A DNA stretch of 15,285 bases from Planctomycetota bacterium (GTDB lineage: Bacteria; Planctomycetota; PUPC01; JACPCR01), in the NCBI GenBank assembly GCA_030740295.1, contig JASLXP010000114.1, forward strand, positions 1 through 15,285. Reading direction: 5' to 3'. The notes beneath the pieces were generated by a model. The model did not search any database, was not told the DNA's origin, and saw only the letters and a list, made by a program, of their open reading frames with translations. Positions 8,581 through 15,285 of this stretch are shown here, piece after piece; the stretch's first letter is position 1; each line of letters begins with the position of its first letter. The position numbers and the translations under genes were made by a program.

Positions 8581-8615
8581 GAACACACGGATCACACGCT
8601 GTGCGTGGCGTGTTC
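8581..8615. repeat. Imperfect nested palindrome in the receptor leader
   Basis: Outer arms GAACAC (8581-8586) and GTGTTC (8610-8615) are perfectly complementary. Inner arms CACGC (8595-8599) and GCGTG (8603-8607) are also complementary around TGT. The internal loop is asymmetric: 8 nt on the left and 2 nt on the right. It lies about 60 bp before the receptor start codon, a suitable place for an operator or a leader-RNA hairpin. Function is inferred from position only. Confidence 0.4.
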
Positions 8616-8663
8616 ATCGGTATCTTACAGGACGTTCTCAACAGGCATCTTCAAGACCCATTC

Positions 8664-8669
8664 GAGGAA
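8664..8669 (+). promoter_or_regulatory. Ribosome binding site of the TonB receptor gene
   Basis: GAGGAA sits 4 nt before the ATG at 8674. It favours this start over the upstream in-frame ATG at 8512, whose first 54 codons give a sequence with no export-signal character. Confidence 0.6.
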
Positions 8670-8673
8670 CGTT

Positions 8674-10707
8674 ATGCGTGACTGTTTTTTTCGCCAGAGC
8701 GGTACATTTGCAGCAGGGCTGGCGATCCCGGCTGTAACCAACCTCTTCGCTGAGCCAGCAGATTCTGAGTCAGGTGAGTCACCTTTTGGTAAAGAGCTGG
8801 AGCTGTTCGATGCCTTGCCCGAGGTCATCTCGTCAGGTCGGCAGCTCCAGACTTTGCACGTATCCTCCGCGACGATATCTGTTCTGGATGTCGAAGATAT
8901 TCATTACAGCGGCAGCACCACTGTTCCTGAGCTTCTACAGTTCGTGCCCGGACTTGACGTCTTGAAAATCGACCGCAACCGAGCAGCCATCGGCGCTCGC
9001 GGGCTCCATCAGGCGTTCGCGGATCGGACGATTGCTCTCATTGATGGCCGCAACGCCAGCAGCCCGATTTTCGGTGGCCCTGATTTCTATCGGCTGCCTC
9101 TTTTTGTCGAGGATATCGAGAGAATAGAAATCGTCCGCGGGCCTGGCAGCGCAGCGTGGGGCGCGAATGCCCTCAATGGGGTCATCAACATCATCACAAA
9201 AGAACCGGAAGATGTTCGGGGCCTGTTCGCCACCACGACGCTTTCCGATGAAGGAGACAACTACACCCAGTTGCGATGGGCCGGGGTGAACGGCGACTGG
9301 GCCGGGCGCATCTCAGCCGGCTACCTGGAACGTGAAGCCACCAAATCAACCGTGCTTAACACCTTTACTCTGCAGCCGGCCCAGGCGCGAGATTTCACCA
9401 ATGAATTCCGGCTGGACAGTGAAATCATCGGGGAGATTTCAGAAGACAGCAAGGTTTCATTCGGGGCTGGATACACCAACATAGATCGTGGTGATTTTGA
9501 AATGATTGGTTTCTTTCCAGGCGTCGACGAACGGCTGGATCTCGTCAGGCTGTTTGCGCGGATGGAACACTCGTTCGCCGATGGCGTGGATGGCTACATC
9601 CAATGGTTCGGCAACTTCGAAAACGTCGATCGTCCCACGCTCTGGCAGGCAAATACTCAAGAGAATGACCTGGAGGGACAACTGAACTTCGAGTTGGGCG
9701 AGCATCACGTTTCCCTGGGTGGAAATGTCCGATGGCTGCACCTTGATTTTGACGCAACGGACCCGCAGCAATTCGTGTTTGCGAATGAGCCCTACAATGA
9801 GACCTTCGCCGGGCTTTTCCTCATCGATCGATGGGAGCTCAGCGACCGGTTCACTTTCGAAGGACAGATTCGAGGGGATTACTATTCAGAAACCGAAACC
9901 GATTACGGCGGCCGCGGCACCCTCTTTGTTTCGCTCGATGACGACAGGGCTCACATCCTGAAGATCGCAGGAGCCCGAGCCTTCCGCACGCCGATGGCGT
10001 TCATTCGCCGGGCCACGGTCAACCGCGTTCCGCTGCCGCCTCCGGCGCCTCTGGGCACATTCTTCGCCACGTTTTTGCAGCCCATCAATCTCAAGAATGA
10101 GAGCGTCTGTTCTTTTGAAGTTGGTTATTCCGGCATCATCAAGACGGACGCCATTGTTGACGACGCGCTGACGATCAACTGGCGAATAGACGGCTACCAC
10201 CTTCTCTACGAAGACTTGATTGGCGCGAACATCACAAGGGTTGGCCCGGCAGCATTTATTCAGTTCGCCAATATCGATGGAGCGAAGGCCACTGGTGTTG
10301 AAACAGAGATCCGCTTCAGGAAGGAAAAATGCAGCCTTTCCGTCTGGTACACCTATGAAGACTTCGAGACGGATCAGGCAAACCAGAATGTCCGCGCCCT
10401 TGCGCCCGCGGACCATAAGGCTGGCGCCACTCTTCGATATTTCTTGCCGCAGGAATACGTTTTCAACCTGAATTACAAATACAGCGACAACACGGAAAAC
10501 AGGGCGAACTTCGCCCAGCTCGTCCGCCACTTCAACCAGGTGGATATTGCGCTGAGCAAGAGCTTCAACGCAGGCAAGGCTGAGCTTCAAATCGGTGCGA
10601 GTGATATCTTCAACGACACAGAAATGGCAGTGCAGGACCCCGGCACGTTTGTGCTCTTCCAAACGCCGGGTCGCATCCTTTTTTTGCGGCTTCAGTTTCT
10701 CTTCTAA
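8674..10707 (+). CDS. TonB-dependent outer-membrane receptor
   Basis: A 677-residue outer-membrane gated porin powered by TonB-ExbB-ExbD; its ligand is unknown. The start at 8674 has a good ribosome site and is followed by a short export signal (about residues 1-27, FFRQSGTFAAGLAIPAV). The plug domain spans about 60-178: TISVLDVEDIHYSG, then TVPELLQFVPGLDV, IGARGLHQAFADRTIALIDG, and the hallmark VEDIERIEIVRGPGSAAWGA with NGVINIITK. The rest (about 185-677) alternates short beta strands typical of the 22-strand barrel and ends in FLRLQFLF, with the terminal Phe expected of barrel proteins. The plug wording resembles the receptor class that, as I recall, is often encoded next to ABC_sub_bind-type binding proteins, as here: the next gene begins 14 bp downstream and is likely co-transcribed. 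The signal looks like a Tat signal without its arginine pair. Confidence 0.93.
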   Translation: MRDCFFRQSGTFAAGLAIPAVTNLFAEPADSESGESPFGKELELFDALPEVISSGRQLQTLHVSSATISVLDVEDIHYSGSTTVPELLQFVPGLDVLKIDRNRAAIGARGLHQAFADRTIALIDGRNASSPIFGGPDFYRLPLFVEDIERIEIVRGPGSAAWGANALNGVINIITKEPEDVRGLFATTTLSDEGDNYTQLRWAGVNGDWAGRISAGYLEREATKSTVLNTFTLQPAQARDFTNEFRLDSEIIGEISEDSKVSFGAGYTNIDRGDFEMIGFFPGVDERLDLVRLFARMEHSFADGVDGYIQWFGNFENVDRPTLWQANTQENDLEGQLNFELGEHHVSLGGNVRWLHLDFDATDPQQFVFANEPYNETFAGLFLIDRWELSDRFTFEGQIRGDYYSETETDYGGRGTLFVSLDDDRAHILKIAGARAFRTPMAFIRRATVNRVPLPPPAPLGTFFATFLQPINLKNESVCSFEVGYSGIIKTDAIVDDALTINWRIDGYHLLYEDLIGANITRVGPAAFIQFANIDGAKATGVETEIRFRKEKCSLSVWYTYEDFETDQANQNVRALAPADHKAGATLRYFLPQEYVFNLNYKYSDNTENRANFAQLVRHFNQVDIALSKSFNAGKAELQIGASDIFNDTEMAVQDPGTFVLFQTPGRILFLRLQFLF

Positions 10708-10721
10708 CAACCAAATTCGGT

Positions 10722-11630
10722 ATGAATCGGATCCGGAACATCTTCAGGGTCGTGGCAGTGCTTCTGCTATTTGTTTCGCTGGTCTCCGCCGCGGAGATCA
10801 CGGTCGTGCTGACCAGCAAGCACCCAACCTACCAGGCCGCCTACAGGGGGATCGAGGCTGTTATTGTGGCGCGCAAACATACGGTCAAACGTGTTCTCCT
10901 TGCCGACTTGAAGAACGGGAAGCACAAAGTGGGCAGTGGGGGGGCCTGGATCTCTGTTGGCACTGAGGCTGCATACATGGTGCATCCTCTTCTGCCATCC
11001 GATTCCATCCACACATGCTGTCTCACCCTCAAGCCTGAAGGGATCAAGGGAGTGGACAGGCATGCCCTTCACGGCGTCTCTTTGCGCATTCCGGTGGAAG
11101 GCCAGATGAAACTCATTTCAGAGTTTCTCCCTCGCGCCCGGGGTGTGGGTATGCTCTACAATTCAAAAGCTGATTCACAGAAAAAGCTCGTCGCCGATGT
11201 CAAAGGATCATTGCCTGAAGGGCTGGCCCTCGAAGCGGTCGATATCGCAGGTTATGCAAGGTTGAAGGATGCGATCAAAGAGCTTTACGCCCGCGATATT
11301 GACGTTGTCTGGACCAGCAGCGAGGTAGGGATTTACAATGTCGGCACTCTCTCTGCCGTTCTGCTGACCGGCCTGAAGAAGAGAGTTCCCGTCTTTGGGT
11401 TTGCGTTGAACGTCATCAAAATGGGTTCCCTGATGGGTGTCTACGTGGACCCTATGGAACACGGCCGGCAGGTCGCTGGGCTTACTGACGACCTCATCAA
11501 GACGAACAAAGTGCCGAAGGGCTTTTCTGACCCGAGATTCAAGGTTGGCCTGAACCGAGTCGTTGCAGAACGCCTGAGAATTAGACTCTCGGACGCGGCA
11601 TATCGGCGAGCGGACTACGTGAAGAAATAG
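10722..11630 (+). CDS. Periplasmic ABC_sub_bind-family substrate-binding protein
   Basis: A 302-residue exported binding protein. The N-terminus is a standard Sec signal (MNRIRNIF, then VVAVLLLFVSLVSA, cleavage near residue 23). The mature chain reads as two Rossmann-like lobes: AEITVVLTSKHPTYQAAYRGIEAVI…, then a hinge and ARGVGMLYNSKADSQKKLVADVK, DAIKELYARDIDVVWTSSEVGIYN, VPVFGFALNVIKMGSLMGVYVDP, ending in LIKTNKVPKGFSDPRFKVGLNRVVAERL. This order resembles the PF04392 type of ABC substrate-binding proteins. It starts 14 bp after the TonB receptor stop with no strong ribosome site, which suggests an operon and possible coupling. No permease or ATPase gene follows: the next gene is convergent. 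It could feed a distant transporter or act as a ligand sensor. The ligand cannot be predicted; the fold is fairly secure. Confidence 0.8.
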   Translation: MNRIRNIFRVVAVLLLFVSLVSAAEITVVLTSKHPTYQAAYRGIEAVIVARKHTVKRVLLADLKNGKHKVGSGGAWISVGTEAAYMVHPLLPSDSIHTCCLTLKPEGIKGVDRHALHGVSLRIPVEGQMKLISEFLPRARGVGMLYNSKADSQKKLVADVKGSLPEGLALEAVDIAGYARLKDAIKELYARDIDVVWTSSEVGIYNVGTLSAVLLTGLKKRVPVFGFALNVIKMGSLMGVYVDPMEHGRQVAGLTDDLIKTNKVPKGFSDPRFKVGLNRVVAERLRIRLSDAAYRRADYVKK

Positions 11631-11633
11631 AGC

Positions 11634-12464
11634 TCATTCAAAGAAGAACTGTTCCGCGGTCTTGCGCAGCAGCCATTCTTTATCGTCATCGCTGAGGAAG
11701 CTCAGATGATCGCGGATCAGTGCGACGCTGTCTTCGTAGGATTCATCCACCACCTGGAAGGGGCAGTCAGTGGCCCACATCAATCGCTGCGGACCGAAGG
11801 CCTCGAATACCCGCTGAATCATCGGTGACAGATCCAGGTGAGGCGGCTTCTTTTCGCCGAGCGCGTTAAAGGCTGAGACCTTTACCTTGATGTTGGGATG
11901 TGCTGCAAGCGAGCAAAGGCTGTCGAGGTCTTCATCTCGAATCGGACTGCCGGCGCCGATGCGCGCCAAGTGATCGATGATGACCGGAGTGTCTGGAAAT
12001 CGCTCGCACATACGGCCGATGGCTGGAAGCGCGTCCGGATTGACGAGGGGGCAGAGCGCGAGATTTTCCTCCGCGCCACATTGGAACATTTCTGAAAACA
12101 GGTCGGTGTCCAGCCAGGTCTCCGGTGAATCATCGCCAGGATAGATACGAAAGCCGCGCACACCCTTTCCACTCAATTCGCGCATACGATTCAGCGGGCC
12201 GGGCGCTTTCCAATCCACGATGGCGATGCCGCGAAATACATCCGGCTGCGCAGCGATGACATCCAGCATGTAGGAGTTGTCAGACTGGTAATAACTCATC
12301 TGGATTAGAACCACCCGGTTCACGCCACAGGGCCGCGCGTGGCCAAGGATGTCCTCCGGATAGAAGGTTTTCGGGGCCATGTCCTCAGGTGAGAAGCCCT
12401 CGGCCAGCGGGTAATTTTCAAAGTCGTCTGTCCAGACGTGAACGTGCGCATCGATGTAGTTCAT
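11634..12464 (-). CDS. Amidohydrolase-2-family TIM-barrel metal-dependent hydrolase
   Basis: A probably cytoplasmic metal-dependent hydrolase of 276 residues, in the range of the PF04909 (amidohydrolase_2) family, which includes lactonases and decarboxylases. I chose the ATG at 12464 because the family's metal motif follows at once (YIDAHVHVW, His7 and His9). The upstream ATG at 12500 adds 12 residues without family character and would begin only 6 bp from the stop of the preceding gene. Other conserved points are the VIIDHLAR strand with His165, the IKVKVSA strand (about 192-198) and MWATDCPF with the catalytic-type Asp233. The C-terminus (WLLRKTAEQFFFE) matches the usual helix that closes these barrels. 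It lies 42 bp downstream of the fused E1 dehydrogenase gene on the same strand, so the two may be one operon. Its stop is only 3 bp from the stop of the convergent binding-protein gene. The substrate is not deducible. Confidence 0.85.
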   Translation of the reverse strand: MNYIDAHVHVWTDDFENYPLAEGFSPEDMAPKTFYPEDILGHARPCGVNRVVLIQMSYYQSDNSYMLDVIAAQPDVFRGIAIVDWKAPGPLNRMRELSGKGVRGFRIYPGDDSPETWLDTDLFSEMFQCGAEENLALCPLVNPDALPAIGRMCERFPDTPVIIDHLARIGAGSPIRDEDLDSLCSLAAHPNIKVKVSAFNALGEKKPPHLDLSPMIQRVFEAFGPQRLMWATDCPFQVVDESYEDSVALIRDHLSFLSDDDKEWLLRKTAEQFFFE

Positions 12465-12506
12465 TTGTCTTATTCTGTGACAGGCGAAAACTGCCCGCAA
12501 AAGGCA

Positions 12507-14852
12507 CTAAACACCTGCAGCGGCACTCTGAAAATTCAGCCCCTCGCACAATTTCCGCGCCGCATCTGCGACCGTATCCGCGTAAGGCAGGAATGCTCTT
12601 TCCAGCACATGCGACTGCGGCGAAATGCCGTCGGCCGCGCCGAGGCGGCAGATGGGCGCGTCCAGGTAGTCGAACGCTGCCTCCTGGATTTGCGCGGCCA
12701 CTTCCCCGGTGTAGCTTCCGGTTTTGCATGCCTGAGAGACGACCATGAGGCGACCAGTCTTGCGGACCGATTCAACGATCGTTTCCAGGTCGAGCGGGAT
12801 CAGTGTGCGGGGATCGATGACTTCTGACTCGATGCCTTCCTCAGAGAGCGTCTCCGCCGCGGCCAGTGCCTCGTGCAGCAGGAACGACCAGGCAACGATC
12901 GTGAGATGTTTGCCTGCACGTTTGATGTCAGCTTCGCCGAATGGAATCAGGTATTCCTCCTCCGGTACCACGCACTTTTCGTTATAGATATTCTGGTTTT
13001 CAACAAAGACGACCGGGTCGTTATCGCGAATAGCGGTCTTGAGCAGTCCCTTCGCATCGTAAGCCGTCGACGGGATAACGACCTTCAGTCCGGGCGTGTG
13101 TGTCGAATGGGATTCCATCGCCTGCGAGTGCTGGCCACCGTAACCTTTGCCCGCGCCCTGCGAGGTGCGCAGCACAAGCGGCACGGCCGTCTTCCCGCCC
13201 GACATGAAGCTCCATTTCGCGGCCTGGTTGCAGAGCTGGTCGCTCGCCTGGAATTCGAAATCGGAATACATGAGCTCGACGATCGGCCGTAGCTCAGTCA
13301 TCGCACAGCCGACACCGGTACCGATGATGCCGGCTTCCGAGATAGAAGTGTTGAAAACTCGATCGCGGCCGAAGGCTTCCAGAAGACCCTTGGTCACTTT
13401 GAACGCGCCGCCGTAATCGGCCACATCTTCACCGTAGAAAATGACGCGCTTGTCGCGCACCATCTCTTCGATCAGGGCCTCGCGGATGGCTTCCTTGAAC
13501 GAAATCTGTCCGTCCGCATCACGTGCCGTTCTTTCAGGTTCCTGAAGATTCTTCGGATTCTGTGCCCATTCGGGAACGGCGTTGTCCGTCAGCTCGGTGA
13601 ACACGTACCGGGTCAATTCGCTGGCAACCGGGTCGGGGGCTGCCGCTGCGCGCGTTGCTGCCCGGTCCTGCCTGGCCTGTACCTTCTCTCGCAGCGCTTT
13701 CAGGTCGTCATCGGTAGCAAGGCCGGCCTCGATGAGGCGGCCTTCGAAATTCGTAATTGGGTCGATATCTCGCCACGCCTGTTCCTCTTCCTTCCTGCGA
13801 TATTCATTGCCGGGGTCGCTCAGCGAGTGGCCGTAGTAGCGGTAGGTAATGAGCTCACGTACTACGGGGCCATCACCGTTTTTACAGAGCGTGGCCGCGT
13901 TGTGGATGCTGGCGAGGACGCTCAACAAATCCATGCCGTTCACTACCTCTGCGTGCATGCAGTCCATATCAAATGCCGCGGCCCGGCGGGCAAGGTAATC
14001 GACACCGCTGATCTCGCCCTGCTGCTGGCCAGTCATCGCATACATGTTGTTGATGATGGTGAAAATCGTCGGGATGCCGAAGGGCTTTTCCGTGAGCTGC
14101 GGATTACTGAACTGCGCCATGCAGGCCAGGTTCATCGATTCGAGAGTGATGCCGTTCGCGTAGGCGCCATCCCCGACGAACGAAAGGGTCACCTGTCCGG
14201 ATTCACGATAGCGAGAGCTGAATCCCGCTCCGGCCGCGATACCCGTGCTGCCTCCCACGATGGCATTTGCGCCGAGGTGGCCGACCGAAAAATCGGCAAT
14301 GTGCATTCCGCCGCCGCGTCCCTTGCAGTAACCATCTTCTTTGCCGAACAGTTCTGCAATGGTTCGGAAAATGTGATCTTCGAGGGCCTCTTCCAGCAGG
14401 TCTTCGTGGGTGGTCTGTTCATCTTGTTGCGTAGTGCCAAGACCACTCCCCAGCCTTGCTTTGAGCTGTTCATCGGACATGGCAGCTATGGCCGTAAAGC
14501 CCTTCGCGATGCCGTCGCCGTGCCCGCGATGGGTGCTGGTAATGTAGTCGCCGGGCTCGATAGCCGCGCAACCGCCGACGGAAGTAGCTTCCTGTCCGAT
14601 AGAAAGGTGCGTGGGCCCGCGGTACTCGAAGCCCCGAAGAGGTTCATACGCGCCCAGCCGCAGCGCATAAATCATCTCCTCAAAAATACGGATGGCGAGC
14701 ATCTGCTCCAGCAGTTCCAGGCATCGGGCCTCGTTCAGAACGCCCTGTTCGATAAGCTCCTCAAGGGTCGGCCTGGTCTGAAAAAGGGGAATGGTTTTGA
14801 AGGTAATCTCGCCGGGTTCAAACACCGGCATGCTGTCAATGGCAACAGGCAT
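12507..14852 (-). CDS. Fused E1 alpha/beta 2-oxoacid dehydrogenase (thiamine diphosphate-dependent)
   Basis: A 781-residue single chain that joins the usually separate alpha and beta subunits of branched-chain/pyruvate/acetoin-type E1. E1 decarboxylates a 2-oxoacid (or cleaves acetoin) and passes the acyl group to the lipoyl arm of E2. Alpha half (about 30-400): GQEA (87-90), THRGHGDGIAKG (107-118), GRGGGMHIADF (178-188), the thiamine-diphosphate motif from GDG (227-229) to INN (267-269), and the loop YRYYGHSLSDPGNEYR (337-352). An Ala-rich linker (about 398-412) leads to the beta half (about 447-770): GEDVADYGGAFKVTKGL (474-490), SEAGIIGTG (505-513), GGQHSQAMES (572-581), IDPRTLIPLD (679-688). 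About 40 extra, mostly acidic residues lie at 119-165, between the HRGHG loop and AELFGKEDGYCKG. No lipoyl domain, and no E2 or E3 gene in the window. Start supported by AGAGGAG six nt upstream. Substrate unresolved. Confidence 0.93.
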   Translation of the reverse strand: MPVAIDSMPVFEPGEITFKTIPLFQTRPTLEELIEQGVLNEARCLELLEQMLAIRIFEEMIYALRLGAYEPLRGFEYRGPTHLSIGQEATSVGGCAAIEPGDYITSTHRGHGDGIAKGFTAIAAMSDEQLKARLGSGLGTTQQDEQTTHEDLLEEALEDHIFRTIAELFGKEDGYCKGRGGGMHIADFSVGHLGANAIVGGSTGIAAGAGFSSRYRESGQVTLSFVGDGAYANGITLESMNLACMAQFSNPQLTEKPFGIPTIFTIINNMYAMTGQQQGEISGVDYLARRAAAFDMDCMHAEVVNGMDLLSVLASIHNAATLCKNGDGPVVRELITYRYYGHSLSDPGNEYRRKEEEQAWRDIDPITNFEGRLIEAGLATDDDLKALREKVQARQDRAATRAAAAPDPVASELTRYVFTELTDNAVPEWAQNPKNLQEPERTARDADGQISFKEAIREALIEEMVRDKRVIFYGEDVADYGGAFKVTKGLLEAFGRDRVFNTSISEAGIIGTGVGCAMTELRPIVELMYSDFEFQASDQLCNQAAKWSFMSGGKTAVPLVLRTSQGAGKGYGGQHSQAMESHSTHTPGLKVVIPSTAYDAKGLLKTAIRDNDPVVFVENQNIYNEKCVVPEEEYLIPFGEADIKRAGKHLTIVAWSFLLHEALAAAETLSEEGIESEVIDPRTLIPLDLETIVESVRKTGRLMVVSQACKTGSYTGEVAAQIQEAAFDYLDAPICRLGAADGISPQSHVLERAFLPYADTVADAARKLCEGLNFQSAAAGV

Positions 14853-14858
14853 CTATCG

Positions 14859-14865
14859 CTCCTCT
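14859..14865 (-). promoter_or_regulatory. Ribosome binding site of the fused E1 gene
   Basis: The minus strand reads AGAGGAG, six nt before the ATG at 14852. It is the strongest Shine-Dalgarno site in the window, and it fixes the start of the fused E1. Confidence 0.75.
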
Positions 14866-15010
14866 GGTAGAATTTCCGCTCTTGCTGTTTGATTTCAGTC
14901 GCCCGCTTCGTCCGTGAGGCGGCGGATTCTATGAGGCGCGTTTTGACCTTGCCACCGGGGCATGCTGAGAGTCTCAGTCTGGGTCTTGTTCGCGTGGCGC
15001 GGATAGCATT
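14866..15010. other. Upstream region of the E1 gene without genes
   Basis: Between the E1 ribosome site and the repeat array I find no coding signal. It contains the weak promoter candidate listed separately. Its right end (cattgtggcac) already resembles the spacer of the following repeat units, so the array may once have extended further left. Confidence 0.5.
14926..14954 (-). promoter_or_regulatory. Candidate sigma-70-like promoter for the E1-hydrolase unit
   Basis: On the minus strand TAGAAT (14931-14926) matches five of six positions of the -10 consensus. At a 17-bp spacing lies TGGCAA (14954-14949), which matches only three of six at -35. It is 73 bp upstream of the start codon. This is a weak guess. 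Confidence 0.2.
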
Positions 15011-15228
15011 GTGGCACGGGCGTCCCGCCCGTGAATCACAGCCGGAGAACATTAGTGGCACGGGCGTCTCGCCCGTGGATCACGGCAGGAGAACATTGTG
15101 GCACGGGCATCCCGCCCGCGAATCACGGCAGGAGAACATTGTGGCACGGGCGTCCCGCCCGTGAATCACGGCAGGAGAGCACTGTGGCACGGGCCTCCCG
15201 CCCGTGAATCACAGCCGAGACGGCCGTG
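15011..15228. repeat. Tandem palindromic repeat array, five ~43-bp units plus a terminal hairpin
   Basis: Units begin with GTGGCAC at 15011, 15055, 15098, 15141 and 15184 (periods 44, 43, 43, 43). Each contains a hairpin: arms CACGGGCG and CGCCCGTG around TCC or TCT. Units 1, 2 and 4 have perfect 8-bp stems. Unit 3 carries two changes (CACGGGCA and CGCCCGCG), and unit 5 has one (CACGGGCC). Spacers read like AATCACGGCAGGAGAACATT. After unit 5 a different hairpin follows: CACAGCCG (15210-15217), AGA, CGGCCGTG (15221-15228), with one mismatch. I recall this repeat type as abundant in Verrucomicrobiota intergenic DNA. There is no cas gene and the unit-to-unit spacers are not unique, so it is not CRISPR. 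Confidence 0.9.
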
Positions 15229-15285
15229 CTACGATTCGGTTGCGACAGTCAGGCAGACTTAAACCTACGATGCTTCTGCTGCGGC
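15229..15285. other. Right window edge, nothing identified
   Basis: I see nothing nameable. An ATG at 15270 followed by Leu-Leu-Leu-Arg could begin a gene with an export signal, but only five codons are visible. Confidence 0.3.

Larger units (their letters stand above)
8419..8673. promoter_or_regulatory. Divergent intergenic region between glnD and the TonB receptor gene
   Basis: This 255-bp gap separates two genes transcribed apart, so it must hold both promoters. I could not find a convincing -35/-10 pair on either strand, nor the conserved boxes of a cobalamin riboswitch. The one clear structure is the imperfect palindrome at 8581-8615. An open frame from the ATG at 8512 into the receptor gene crosses much of this region, but the translation looks non-coding up to 8674. 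Confidence 0.45.

Noticed and set aside
8512..8673. N-terminal extension of the TonB receptor from an upstream ATG
   Set aside because: Those 54 codons lack an export signal, whereas the ATG at 8674 has a ribosome site and a signal peptide.
9886..10710. A 274-codon open frame on the minus strand opposite the TonB receptor
   Set aside because: A shadow of the receptor barrel region with no recognisable family and no ribosome site noted.
13827..14870. A 347-codon open frame on the plus strand opposite the fused E1 gene
   Set aside because: It is antisense to a strongly recognised enzyme, has no domain signature, and such long shadow frames are common opposite GC-rich genes.
14889..15164. Open frames reading through the right-edge repeats
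   Set aside because: They are low-complexity translations of the palindromic repeat, not proteins.
15011..15228. Regular repeats suggesting a CRISPR array
   Set aside because: The spacers between palindromes are near-identical rather than unique, the period is short, and there are no cas genes.
15270..15285. ATG followed by Leu-Leu-Leu-Arg at the right edge as a gene start
   Set aside because: Only five codons are visible and no clear ribosome site precedes it.

Overview
The window reads as a chromosomal piece of a PVC-group bacterium, most likely Verrucomicrobiota (moderate confidence). The evidence is a tandem array of palindromic 'gtggcacgggcg…' units at the right edge, which I remember as common in verrucomicrobial intergenic DNA; a polysaccharide-lyase-like secreted protein beside a secreted beta-helix protein; a single-chain fused E1 alpha/beta dehydrogenase; and loose use of Shine-Dalgarno sites. 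No database search was possible, so family calls rest on motifs read from the translations.

Layout, left to right. Positions 1-264 are non-coding and carry two tandem small hairpins. Positions 265-1878 (minus) encode a secreted right-handed beta-helix protein. It is divergent, across about 100 bp, from a 1233-residue secreted protein at 1978-5679 (plus) that resembles the exo-rhamnogalacturonan-lyase-like (PL26/PcRGLX-type, RIFT-barrel) proteins; together they look like a small polysaccharide-processing pair. glnD (5764-8418, minus), the bifunctional PII uridylyltransferase/uridylyl-removing enzyme, converges on the lyase-like gene over an 84-bp gap that holds a nested hairpin.

A 255-bp divergent intergenic region with a long imperfect palindrome leads into a TonB-dependent receptor (8674-10707, plus). 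It is followed after 14 bp by a periplasmic ABC_sub_bind-type binding protein (10722-11630), with no permease or ATPase in view. This pair meets, with only 3 bp between the stop codons, a minus-strand unit: the fused thiamine-diphosphate E1 alpha/beta dehydrogenase (14852-12507), then 42 bp later an amidohydrolase_2-family metal-dependent hydrolase (12464-11634). These two look like an operon reading leftward. Positions 14853-15285 hold the E1 upstream region and the palindromic repeat array.

I see no RNA genes, CRISPR array, phage or transposase gene. The parts most worth a second look are the divergent lyase-like/beta-helix pair with its multi-domain architecture, the receptor plus binding protein pair without a transporter, the orphan fused E1 with its inserted acidic segment and hydrolase partner, and the composite palindromic repeat array.
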